From Pseudomonadota bacterium (GTDB lineage Bacteria > Pseudomonadota > Gammaproteobacteria > Steroidobacterales > Steroidobacteraceae): a stretch of 64,000 nucleotides of DNA. The translations under genes were made by a program, and so were the position numbers. Shown in pieces: positions 17,288 through 25,257 of this stretch. The stretch is taken from assembly GCA_023457495.1 (NCBI GenBank), contig JAEWLQ010000082.1, forward strand, positions 74,811-138,810. Reading direction: 5' to 3'. Under the pieces are notes generated by a model. That model ran no database searches. It was given only the letters and a program-made list of their open reading frames with translations, and had not been told where the DNA came from. Every line of letters starts with the position of its first letter. The first letter of the stretch is position 1.

Positions 17288-18243
17288 AAACGCTGCTGGT
17301 CACCGGTCATCTCGGATTCATCGGCTCGGGATTCTGCGCGCGGTACGCGCGCGACTACCGTCTCGTCGGCGTGGACTACGCGGGTGCGGGCTCCATGCCG
17401 CAGAACCTCGCGGCCGGTGTCGAGGACGTGCGCGCCGACATCGCGGACGAGGCCGCGATGAACGCGCTGGTCGATCGCGTGAAGCCTGATGCCATTGTGA
17501 ACTTCGCGGCCGAGAGCCACGTCGATCGCTCCATCGGCGGCGACCTGCAGTTCTGGAAGTCGAACGTGCTGGGCGCGCGCGTGCTCGCGCTCGCGGCGCT
17601 GCGCACCGGCATCCGGCTCTTGCACGTGTCGACCGACGAGGTCTATGGCGACGCGCGCGACAACGCGCAGGCGTGGCGCGAGGACTCGCCCATGCTGCCC
17701 ATCAATCCGTACGCTGTGACCAAGGCGTCGGCCGAGCACCTGCTGCACTCGTATGCGCATACGCACGGCTTGGACGTCGTCATCACGCGTGGCGCCAACA
17801 CCATCGGCCCCCGGCAGTTTCCCGAGAAGGCCGTGCCAAAGGCGGTGCTGTCGTTCACGTCGGGCCGGCCGTTCCCGTTGTTCCGCAGCCCCGCACGGCG
17901 CATGTGGATGTATGTGGACGATCACGCGCGCGGCATCCTGTACGCGCTGCTGAAGGGGCGAAAAGGCCAGACTTATAACCTGCCGCCGGCCGAGGCGAAC
18001 GAGGCGTTCACGCACGACGTGATCGAGCGAGTTCGACACCAGGTGGGTCGCGGAGACATCCAGCTCGTCGAGGATCGCAAGGCCTACGACCTTCGTTACT
18101 GGATGGCCGGCGACAAGGCGCGCGCGGAGCTCGGCTTCGTGCCCGAGTTCGATCTCGAGCAGACGATCTCGCGCACGGTGCGCTGGTACCTCGACAATCC
18201 TCGCTGGCTCGAAGCCGCGCTCGCGGCTAACGCGGCGGCCTGA
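17284..18243 (+). CDS. rmlB: dTDP-glucose 4,6-dehydratase-like protein
   Basis: This 319-residue SDR has the NAD motif TGHLGFIGSG (7-16), the dehydratase triad STDEVYGD (T117, D118, E119) and Y143xxxK147 in NPYAVTKASAEH. AAESHVDRSI is typical of RmlB. It is about 30 residues shorter than canonical RmlB (about 350), and the second motif TGH replaces TGGA(A/G). It therefore makes a 4-keto-6-deoxy sugar, most likely from dTDP-glucose supplied by RmlA. It overlaps the cupin by four bases and runs tail to tail with rmlA, sharing 17 bases at the ends (18227-18243). Confidence 0.85.
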   Translation: MKTLLVTGHLGFIGSGFCARYARDYRLVGVDYAGAGSMPQNLAAGVEDVRADIADEAAMNALVDRVKPDAIVNFAAESHVDRSIGGDLQFWKSNVLGARVLALAALRTGIRLLHVSTDEVYGDARDNAQAWREDSPMLPINPYAVTKASAEHLLHSYAHTHGLDVVITRGANTIGPRQFPEKAVPKAVLSFTSGRPFPLFRSPARRMWMYVDDHARGILYALLKGRKGQTYNLPPAEANEAFTHDVIERVRHQVGRGDIQLVEDRKAYDLRYWMAGDKARAELGFVPEFDLEQTISRTVRWYLDNPRWLEAALAANAAA

Positions 18244-19132
18244 CGCTTTCCATGAGCGCCTGTTCCTTGCTGGTCACCACGTCGCGGATGTACAGGGAGT
18301 ATTCGCCATTTCCATACCGGTCCGCGGTTTCGAGCGCGCGTTGCTGGCTGATGAAGCCCATTCCGTGAGCGATCTCTTCGAGGCAGGCGATCTTGAATCC
18401 CTGCCGCTGGTAGATGGTCTCCACGAACTGCGCGGCCTGCAGCAGCGAGGCGGGCGTGCCGGTATCGAACCAGGCGATGCCGCGCCCCAGCACGCGTGCC
18501 TTCAGCGAACCGCGCGAAAGATAGACGCGGTTGAGGTCGGTGATTTCGAGCTCGCCGCGCGGCGAGGGCTGCAGCGTCGCCGCGATGTCCGCGGCTTCGC
18601 CGTCGTAGAAGTACACGCCGGGAATCGCGAAATGGGACTTGGGATTCTTCGGCTTCTCCTCGAGCGACAGCACGCGCGCGTCTGGCGAGAACTCCACGAC
18701 GCCGTAACGCTGCGGGTCGGGAACGCGGTAGGCGAACACTGTGGCGCCCTGCGTCACGGCCGCGCCGGACTGCAGCTCCTCGGTGAGTCCGTGTCCGTAG
18801 AGGATGTTGTCACCCAGCACGAGGCAGGATGGCGAGCCTGCCAGGAAGTCGCGGCCGATCAGGTAGGCCTGCGCGAGGCCCCCGGGATTCGGCTGCGTGG
18901 CGTAGCCGATCTCGAGGCCCCATTGCTCGCCGGTGCCGAGCAGCGCGCGGAACAGCGCCTGTTCGGTGGGCGTGGTGATCACGAGGATCTCCCGGATCTT
19001 CGCGAGCATCAGCAGCGACAGCGGGTAGTAGATCATCGGCTTGTCGTAGATGGGCAGCAGTTGTTTGCTGATCACCTGCGTCATCGGATACAGCCGCGTG
19101 CCGGTGCCGCCGGCGAGAATGATGCCTTTCAA
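18227..19132 (-). CDS. rmlA: Glucose-1-phosphate thymidylyltransferase
   Basis: This 301-residue enzyme makes dTDP-glucose from dTTP and glucose-1-phosphate. The N-terminal nucleotide loop LAGGTGTRLYPMT, KQLLPIYDKPMIYYPLS and the later LVLGDNILYG and EEKPKNPKS are near-diagnostic. The start is TTG at 19132: no ATG fits, and a GAGGAG ribosome site lies about seven bases upstream on the minus strand. It is the only minus-strand gene in the first 29 kb. It converges on rmlB with a 17-base overlap and diverges from the GT2 gene across 38 bases, so its promoter must lie inside that gene's start region. Confidence 0.95.
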   Translation of the reverse strand: MKGIILAGGTGTRLYPMTQVISKQLLPIYDKPMIYYPLSLLMLAKIREILVITTPTEQALFRALLGTGEQWGLEIGYATQPNPGGLAQAYLIGRDFLAGSPSCLVLGDNILYGHGLTEELQSGAAVTQGATVFAYRVPDPQRYGVVEFSPDARVLSLEEKPKNPKSHFAIPGVYFYDGEAADIAATLQPSPRGELEITDLNRVYLSRGSLKARVLGRGIAWFDTGTPASLLQAAQFVETIYQRQGFKIACLEEIAHGMGFISQQRALETADRYGNGEYSLYIRDVVTSKEQALMESVRPPR

Positions 19133-19170
19133 CCCAGGCTCCTCGGTGGAATGGGGGCAGAGTGTAGCCG

Positions 19171-19947
19171 ATGAGCCAGCCGCTCGTGACCGTCATAGTG
19201 CCCACCTACAACCGCGCGGGGATCATCGGCGAGACGGTGGCATCGATCCTCGGCCAGACCTGGCGCGAGATCGAGCTGCTCGTGGTGGCCGACGGCTGCA
19301 CGGATGACACGGCCGGCGTGGTCGAGTCGTTCAACGATGCGCGGGCGCGCGTGATCTCTCAGCCCGGCAGTGGCGGGCCGGCGGCGCCGCGCAACAACGC
19401 GGCGGCCGTGGCGCGCGGCAAATACATCGCGTTTTGCGACGACGACGACCTGTGGGAACCCGACAAACTCCGGTTGCAGATCGAGCTCATGGAACGCGAG
19501 CCCGACATCGCGTTGAGCTACACGAGGGGCGTGAACTTTGGCGCGGAGGGCGAGCTGCCGAGCGACGCGCTGCCCATCTGGCCGTCCCGCAATCACTATC
19601 GCGCGCTGCTGTATCGCAACTTCATCGTCAACACCAGCGTGGTGGTCCGTCGCGACGTGCTGCTCGCGACGGGCAAGTTCGACGAGTCCGTGGCCGCGCG
19701 TGGCAGTGAGGACTACAAAATGTGGCTGCAGATCGCGCGGCGCCACCGCATCGCCGGGCTCGATGCGCCGCTTTATCGCTATCGTATCCACGGCACGAAC
19801 CTCATGGGTGCGCGCTCGATCGCGACTTTGCGCAGCATCCGTGTGCTGCAGGACCTGAAGGCCGCCGGCATGATCGAAGGCTCGCTGTTTCTGCCGTTGC
19901 TATGGGCGCGCTTCAAATGGCTGGTCTACAAGCTCAAAGGCCGCTGA
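19171..19947 (+). CDS. Family 2 glycosyltransferase
   Basis: This 258-residue GT-A enzyme opens VTVIVPTYNRAGIIGETV, has ADGCTDDT (40-47), and carries the metal/nucleotide-binding acidic run CDDDDLWEPDK (89-99). The acceptor-side ED pair is in ARGSEDYKMWLQIAR. The length is typical of short GT2 enzymes that add one sugar to a lipid-linked repeat unit at the cytoplasmic membrane. A hydrophobic C-terminal LLWARFKWLVYKLKGR may associate with membrane. It follows the divergent rmlA by 38 bases. The donor is unknown; a dTDP sugar is plausible from position. Confidence 0.9.
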   Translation: MSQPLVTVIVPTYNRAGIIGETVASILGQTWREIELLVVADGCTDDTAGVVESFNDARARVISQPGSGGPAAPRNNAAAVARGKYIAFCDDDDLWEPDKLRLQIELMEREPDIALSYTRGVNFGAEGELPSDALPIWPSRNHYRALLYRNFIVNTSVVVRRDVLLATGKFDESVAARGSEDYKMWLQIARRHRIAGLDAPLYRYRIHGTNLMGARSIATLRSIRVLQDLKAAGMIEGSLFLPLLWARFKWLVYKLKGR

Positions 19948-20069
19948 CGGCAATACCCGGGCAACCCCTTGCAGCGCGGCGCGCGGTTGTGTGTTCCCGC
20001 GCCATTCCCGCAACCTACCCGCCGCGGGGCTTCAAGAAAGGAAGGCGGGCGACGATGTAACGGGGAGCC

Positions 20070-20150
20070 ATGTATCGCTCCCGATTCATCCCGGTCCTCG
20101 CCCGCTGCCTGACCCTCGTCGCGCTCCTGCGCGCCGAGCGAGCAGGGTGA
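20070..20150 (+). other. 26-codon signal-peptide-like ORF ending in TGA, in frame with the next gene
   Basis: ATG 20070 follows a GGGGAG ribosome site by five bases and encodes MYRSRFIPVLARCLTLVALL followed by RAERAG. The basic head and hydrophobic core look like a signal peptide. It stops at TGA 20148-20150, in the same frame as the GTG 20157 gene only six bases on. The two may be one secreted-protein gene broken by a nonsense change, or a leader peptide coupled to it. Confidence 0.45.
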
Positions 20151-20156
20151 CCTGTC

Positions 20157-20726
20157 GTGCACCACGACTGTGGTCACGACGGGCGAGAGCATGCGCATCG
20201 CCTCCCCTGGATGCTCGATGCGAACCACGCCGCTCCCGGCGCCGACAATCTCTTGTTGCCCGGTTGGTTGTATCTCGAAGGCCGCAACGGCGCGCCTACG
20301 CATCACGTGCGCGCGCTCGACCTGCGCGGGACCACGCTGCGCATGGAGATGCGCCAGGACGCACTGGACGTGAAGGTCGGACATCTATATTTATGCGTGC
20401 AGTCCGAGATGACAGACGGGATGTACGTGAACCTAGCCTATTCCGCCCAACCCCTGGACACGATGACCGATGACAACGGGGCTTGGGTGCCGATCGACTC
20501 GACGCTGTCGGCCGACCCGACGGCCTGGATGTGCCTCGGCAGTTCGGCGGCGCGCGCGGATACCTATCGGTGCGATGCCGTTTCGAAGATCATTCGCAAC
20601 GTGAACTTCGATTTCGGTTTCATCATCCTCCCTGTCGACGACGTTCCTCATCCGGCGGTGCAGCCGTCGGGCGCGATCGAAGTCCGTAATTTCGAGATCG
20701 CCACCCTGTCCCGGCTCACGCAGTGA
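20157..20726 (+). CDS. Hypothetical beta-rich protein, possibly missing its signal peptide
   Basis: This 189-residue protein starts at GTG 20157. I do not recognise a family. After PWMLDANHAAPGADNLLLPGW comes a run of alternating hydrophobic strands with a final GAIEVRNFEIATLSRL, which looks like a jelly-roll or concanavalin-type sandwich that binds carbohydrate. The in-frame segment at 20070-20150 encodes a signal-peptide-like start with a better ribosome site, separated only by a TGA. The intact protein may therefore have been exported, and the present copy may be a pseudogene or a sequencing artefact. Its stop overlaps the next GTG (GTGA). Confidence 0.5.
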   Translation: MHHDCGHDGREHAHRLPWMLDANHAAPGADNLLLPGWLYLEGRNGAPTHHVRALDLRGTTLRMEMRQDALDVKVGHLYLCVQSEMTDGMYVNLAYSAQPLDTMTDDNGAWVPIDSTLSADPTAWMCLGSSAARADTYRCDAVSKIIRNVNFDFGFIILPVDDVPHPAVQPSGAIEVRNFEIATLSRLTQ

Positions 20727-22000
20727 TCTCGGACCGTTGGGGTTTCGCGAACTCCGCGCTCACCTGGGCGACGGCGATCGTGATCTACCTCGTGATGTCC
20801 TATCCGTATCACGCGATCGTGCTCACGGGTATCGACGTCTTCCCGCAGGCCATCTACGCCGGACTCTGCCTTCTCGGATTCGCGTTGTTCTTCGTGCATC
20901 GCCATTCGCCTCTGCCGGTCGAATACTCGCGCATCACGTGGTTGTTCGTCGTGGGTCTGCTCTTCGTCATGTCCATGACGCTCCTGACCACGCGCAACCC
21001 GACGGTGGTGCGCGAGTTGCTGCTGCTCGGGCTCGCGTTGCTGCTGCTGTTGCGAGTGCGGGGCGTCGACTGCCTCATGGTGATGCGCGCGCTTGTGTAC
21101 GTGAGCGTGATCGTGCTGTTGCCGGCGATGATCATCGTGGCGATGTTCTACGCCGGCTTCATCGATGGGCCCACCTGGCGCGTGGAGCGGCTGGGCCTCG
21201 GCGAGACGAACCCGCTCATGATCCGCGGCACGATCGGCAGCGCCGAATACTACCTACCGTGGTTCCTCGCGTTCGTGCCGCATATGGCGAGCTTCGACCA
21301 GGGCTTCGGTCTCGTTTTCGTGCGGCAACCGCTCGTATACATCGAGCCCACCGATACGTGGCTGTATTCCGCGGGCCTGCTGTGGTTCGCGGTCGCGGAC
21401 CGGACGATGCCCTTGCGGATCCTCTGCATCGCCGTGCTCGGCCTCGCGCTGGCGGTGTCGTATTCGGTCGCGGGCATTCTCGCGACCGTGGGCGCCGCGC
21501 TCGTCTGCGTCGGCGTCTACGTCGGCGGCCGGACGCTGGTGCTCGCCATCGTCGGCGGCATCGCGATGCTCTTCTCGGTGCTGCCGCTCGATTTCCTGTT
21601 GAGTCTCATCGCCGAGAACAAGGCCAACCAGCTCGAGTTCTACACGGACAATCTCAAGGTGCTGTCGAATCCCACGTTGTTCGGCAGCGCGGATTTCGCC
21701 GAAAGACAGGACGTCAACTACGGCATGTTGTCGGTCATCGACCGCTACGGGCTGGTCGGATTCGGATTCGCGGTGCTCGCGCTCATCGCGTTCGCGCTGA
21801 TGGCGTTCCACCTGCTCAACGACAAAGAGAATCTCGGCTGGAAGCGGTTTCCTTTGTTCGTCGGCAGCGCAGTGTCGCTGGCTATGACCGCGAAATATCC
21901 CGGCATCGTGCCTGCGATGCCGATCATGAGCCTGGCGGCCGCCTTGAGCTTCCGGCAATTCCAGATGTCGCCCTTCACGGCGGCGGCCATTCGGCCGTGA
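20723..22000 (+). CDS. Polytopic membrane protein, O-antigen polymerase/ligase (Wzy/WaaL)-like
   Basis: This 425-residue protein has about ten to eleven hydrophobic helices and a longer periplasmic loop around 165-235 (TWRVERLGLGETNPLMIRG onward), the layout of Wzy polymerases and WaaL-type ligases. Its start GTG overlaps the previous stop (GTGA). Wzy sequences diverge so far that topology and context are the main evidence: it sits in a polysaccharide locus with GTs and a WecA-like initiator but with no Wzx flippase seen nearby. It would act in the inner membrane, joining repeat units or transferring the glycan. Confidence 0.68.
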   Translation: MISDRWGFANSALTWATAIVIYLVMSYPYHAIVLTGIDVFPQAIYAGLCLLGFALFFVHRHSPLPVEYSRITWLFVVGLLFVMSMTLLTTRNPTVVRELLLLGLALLLLLRVRGVDCLMVMRALVYVSVIVLLPAMIIVAMFYAGFIDGPTWRVERLGLGETNPLMIRGTIGSAEYYLPWFLAFVPHMASFDQGFGLVFVRQPLVYIEPTDTWLYSAGLLWFAVADRTMPLRILCIAVLGLALAVSYSVAGILATVGAALVCVGVYVGGRTLVLAIVGGIAMLFSVLPLDFLLSLIAENKANQLEFYTDNLKVLSNPTLFGSADFAERQDVNYGMLSVIDRYGLVGFGFAVLALIAFALMAFHLLNDKENLGWKRFPLFVGSAVSLAMTAKYPGIVPAMPIMSLAAALSFRQFQMSPFTAAAIRP

Positions 22001-22003
22001 TAC

Positions 22004-22025
22004 GCGGGGCTTTTCTGCCCGTTTT
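22004..22025 (+). terminator. Weak possible rho-independent terminator
   Basis: Just after the Wzy-like stop, a short G+C stem (GGGC at 22007-22010 pairing with GCCC at 22017-22020, loop TTTTCT) is followed by TTTT. The stem is only four to five base pairs and the T run is short, so this is a weak candidate. Confidence 0.3.
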
Positions 22026-22171
22026 GTAATAAAGTCTCGACGCCGCGCGTCGGCAAAACACTCTGCAGAGCCCGGAATGAACGTCGAAACGTTCCTCCTC
22101 GACAAAAAAACACATGGTAGAAAGCTGATCGGAAGCACCATCGGCGCGATGACTGTCATGGCTCGCTGACG

Positions 22172-24118
22172 ATGTGCGGAATCGCAGGCTTCTACTCACC
22201 GCGGCGTCCGGTCGCGAACACGGGGCTCGACGCCCAGGCGCAGGCGATGGGCGACGCGATCGCGCATCGCGGGCCCGACGACCATGGCGTCTGGACCTCG
22301 CCCGAACTCGGCCTCGCCCTCGCGCATCGACGCCTCTCGATCATCGATCTCTCGCCGCTCGGGCATCAGCCCATGGCGTCGGCCAGCGGTCGCTTCGTCG
22401 CGGCCTATAACGGCGAGATCTACAATTACACCGAGTTGCGGCAGGCGCTCGAGTCCGAGGGCGTCGGTGGCTGGCGCGGCCATTCGGACACCGAGATCAT
22501 GCTCGCGGCCTTCGAGCGCTGGGGCATCGAGCGAACGCTGCGCGAACTCAACGGCATGTTCGCAATCGCGATGGTCGATCTCGAAAGGCGGGTCCTGGTC
22601 CTGGCGCGCGATCGCGCCGGAGAAAAGCCGCTGTACTACGGATGGCAGGGCGACACCTTCCTGTTCGGCTCCGAGCTCAAGGCGCTGCTCGCGCATCCGT
22701 CCGCCGAGCGGGTGCTGGACGAGGGCGCCGTCGCGCAATTCCTCCGGCTGGCGTACGTGCCGGCGCCGCGCAGCATCTGGCGCGGCATCGCCAAACTACC
22801 CCCCGGAAGCCTGATCGAAGTGCCGCTCGCGCCCGAGGCGCGCCGCGAATACCCGCCGAGGCCCTACTGGAGCTGGCCGGTGCCCGGCATCGATGCGCGG
22901 CCCATCAGCGTCGCCGCCGCGGCGGCCGAGCTCGAGCCGGTGCTGCGCAACGCGATCGGCCTGCGCATGCGCGCCGACGTCCCGCTCGGCGCGTTCTTGT
23001 CAGGCGGGATCGACTCCTCGACCGTGGTCGCGCTCATGCAGGCGCAGTCGGCGCGGCGCGTGCGCACCTTCTCGATCGGTTTCGCCGAGGCCGCGCACGA
23101 TGAGGCCGCGTTCGGGCGCGCCGTCGCCGAACGGCTCGGCACGGAACATACCGAGCTGCGCGTGACGGCGGCCGATGCGCTCGCCGTCGTGCCGGACATC
23201 AGCCGCATCTGGGACGAACCGTTCGCCGATTCCTCGCAGATTCCCACCTACCTGCTCGCGAAACTCACGCGCGAACACGTGACCGTCTCGCTGTCGGGCG
23301 ATGCGGGCGACGAGTTGTTCGGCGGTTACGTGCGCTACATCGAGGCCCCGGGACTGTTGCGGCTGCACTCGCGGGTGCCGCTGTTCCTGCGGCGCGGCGC
23401 GGCGGGCGTGCTCGATGCCTTGCCGGGACCGCGATTCGATCGCACGCTGGCCGCGCTCTCGCCCAGGCTCGCGGTGCTGTTCGGCGGCCACCGGCTGCAC
23501 AAGCTTGCGGCGGTGCTCGGCGTCGACGGCCGCACGGAGTTGTATCGCCGGCTGGTGTCGCAGTGGCCGGACCCCGGCGCGTTCTACCGGCGCGCGCCCG
23601 AACCCGCGTCGCTCATCGACACGCTCGCGGTCGACCCGCGCGCCTCGGCGGTCGACTGGATGATGCTGCTGGACCAGCAGACCTATCTACCCGACGACAT
23701 CCTCGTGAAGGTCGATCGGGCGACGATGGCCGTCGCGCTGGAATCGCGCGTGCCGTTCCTCGATCCCGACGTAATCGCGTTCGCGGCCCGACTCCCGGAG
23801 AGCGCGCGCATCGGCGGCGGCATCGGCAAACTGGTGTTGCGCGAGCTGCTGGCGAAATACCTCGACCCCGATTCCTTCACGCGGCCGAAGCAGGGCTTCG
23901 CGATTCCGCTCGCGGAATGGCTGCGCGGACCGCTGCGCGAATGGGCCGAGTCGCTGCTATCGCGCGAGGCGCTGGCCCGCTACGGTCTGCTGGACGCAGA
24001 TTTCGTACGCCGCCACTGGGAAGCCCACGTGAGCGGCGCGCGCAACCTGCACTATCCACTGTGGAACTTCCTCGTGCTGCAGGCCTGGCTCGGCGAATAC
24101 CGGCCGCGAATCGCATGA
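22172..24118 (+). CDS. Asparagine synthase-like glutamine amidotransferase
   Basis: This 648-residue protein is a glutamine-dependent amidating enzyme. Cys2 of MCGIAGFY is the glutaminase nucleophile exposed after Met removal, and FLSGGIDSST (about 276) is the ATP PP-loop of the C-terminal synthetase domain. The length matches AsnB-type proteins (about 600-650). In O-antigen loci such homologues (WbtH, WbpS) amidate uronic acids, and a UDP-glucose dehydrogenase lies 4 kb downstream, so amidation of a hexuronic acid residue is a good alternative to asparagine synthesis. No clear ribosome site is seen; a six-codon ORF (22149-22169) ends two bases before the ATG. Confidence 0.88.
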   Translation: MCGIAGFYSPRRPVANTGLDAQAQAMGDAIAHRGPDDHGVWTSPELGLALAHRRLSIIDLSPLGHQPMASASGRFVAAYNGEIYNYTELRQALESEGVGGWRGHSDTEIMLAAFERWGIERTLRELNGMFAIAMVDLERRVLVLARDRAGEKPLYYGWQGDTFLFGSELKALLAHPSAERVLDEGAVAQFLRLAYVPAPRSIWRGIAKLPPGSLIEVPLAPEARREYPPRPYWSWPVPGIDARPISVAAAAAELEPVLRNAIGLRMRADVPLGAFLSGGIDSSTVVALMQAQSARRVRTFSIGFAEAAHDEAAFGRAVAERLGTEHTELRVTAADALAVVPDISRIWDEPFADSSQIPTYLLAKLTREHVTVSLSGDAGDELFGGYVRYIEAPGLLRLHSRVPLFLRRGAAGVLDALPGPRFDRTLAALSPRLAVLFGGHRLHKLAAVLGVDGRTELYRRLVSQWPDPGAFYRRAPEPASLIDTLAVDPRASAVDWMMLLDQQTYLPDDILVKVDRATMAVALESRVPFLDPDVIAFAARLPESARIGGGIGKLVLRELLAKYLDPDSFTRPKQGFAIPLAEWLRGPLREWAESLLSREALARYGLLDADFVRRHWEAHVSGARNLHYPLWNFLVLQAWLGEYRPRIA

Positions 24119-25257
24119 CCGGCGCGAATCCCCGCGGCATCGTCATCGCTTCGCGCTGTTCGTGGACGATGCACAACTTTCGCCTGCCGCTGATCCGCTC
24201 GCTGATCGACGATGGGTTCGACGTCAAGGCTGTGGGCGCGGGCGGCGACGGCTACGACGCGAAGCTGCGCGCGGCGGGCGTGGACTTCGAAGACGTGCCG
24301 GTGAGCCGGCGGGGCGTCGCGCCCATCATGGACGTGCTGCTCACGCTGCGGCTCGTGGGTTTGTTCCGCCGGGCGCGTCCGAAGGTGTTCCATGCCTTCA
24401 CGATCAAGCCGGCCATCTACGGCACTCTGGCCGCCGCGATGGCGGGCGTGCCGGTACGCATCGTCACCATCACCGGACTCGGTCATGCCTTCACGACGGC
24501 TTCGGGGACGCTGCGCCGATTGGTCGAAATGCTGTACCGGAGCGCACTGAAGCGCGCGAGCCTGGTGTACTTCCAGAACGAAGACGACCGCGCGCTGTTT
24601 CTCGAACGCGGCCTGGTGGCCGAAAACAAGACGCGACTCATCGCGGGATCGGGAGTCGATACCGCGCGGTTCGCCGTCGCGCCCCTGCCGTGCGCGATCG
24701 GCGGCAAACCGCGATTCCTCATGGTGGCCCGACTGCTGCGCGAGAAAGGCGTGAGCGAATATTTCGCCGCGGCGGAACGGGTGCGCGCGACCCATCCGGA
24801 CGTCGAATTCGTCCTGCTCGGCGGCCTCGATTCCCGTAATCCGTCGGCGTTTTCCCGCAGTGAAATCCACGGTTTGACCGCCCGAGGGGCCGTTCGCTGG
24901 GTAGATGAAGTCGCGGATGTGCGCCCGTTCCTCGCGGCCTGCGACGTGCTCGTATTACCTTCCTACCGCGAAGGGATGCCACGTTCAGTGCTCGAGGCCG
25001 CTTCCGTCGGCCGGGCCGCGATCGTAACCGACGTTCCCGGCTGTCGGGCCGCGGTCGAAGCCGGAGTCACCGGACTCCTCATTCCACCCGCGGATCCCGA
25101 GGCGCTTGCCGTCGCCATGCTGCGTTTTGTCGAGGATCCTGGTCTCGCGGCAAGCATGGGGACCGCGGCGCGGTGTCGCGTAGTAGCGAGATTCGACGAA
25201 AAGTGCGTAATCAAAGAGACTACGTCTGCCTACATTGAGATGACTACGAAAGAATGA
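24115..25257 (+). CDS. Family 4 (GT-B) glycosyltransferase
   Basis: This 380-residue GT-B retaining glycosyltransferase has the N-terminal acceptor half with HAFTIKPAIYG and VTITGLGHAFT, a GSGVDTARF linker, and the C-terminal donor half with PRFLMVARLLREKG and the E-x7-E region VLPSYREGMPRSVLEA. This pattern is close to PglA-like enzymes that extend undecaprenyl-pyrophosphate-linked amino sugars. The ATG overlaps the AsnB-like stop (ATGA) and its own stop overlaps the next ATG, so the three genes are co-translated. Confidence 0.9.
   Translation: MTGANPRGIVIASRCSWTMHNFRLPLIRSLIDDGFDVKAVGAGGDGYDAKLRAAGVDFEDVPVSRRGVAPIMDVLLTLRLVGLFRRARPKVFHAFTIKPAIYGTLAAAMAGVPVRIVTITGLGHAFTTASGTLRRLVEMLYRSALKRASLVYFQNEDDRALFLERGLVAENKTRLIAGSGVDTARFAVAPLPCAIGGKPRFLMVARLLREKGVSEYFAAAERVRATHPDVEFVLLGGLDSRNPSAFSRSEIHGLTARGAVRWVDEVADVRPFLAACDVLVLPSYREGMPRSVLEAASVGRAAIVTDVPGCRAAVEAGVTGLLIPPADPEALAVAMLRFVEDPGLAASMGTAARCRVVARFDEKCVIKETTSAYIEMTTKE

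Noticed and set aside
15897..19132. Standard rmlBDAC rhamnose operon
   Set aside because: rmlA is inverted, the cupin lacks RmlC motifs and the RmlD-like match is partial, so dTDP-L-rhamnose as product is not secure.
20148..20150. TGA as a selenocysteine codon
   Set aside because: No SECIS-like hairpin follows and the family is not a selenoprotein; a nonsense change or separate leader is simpler.
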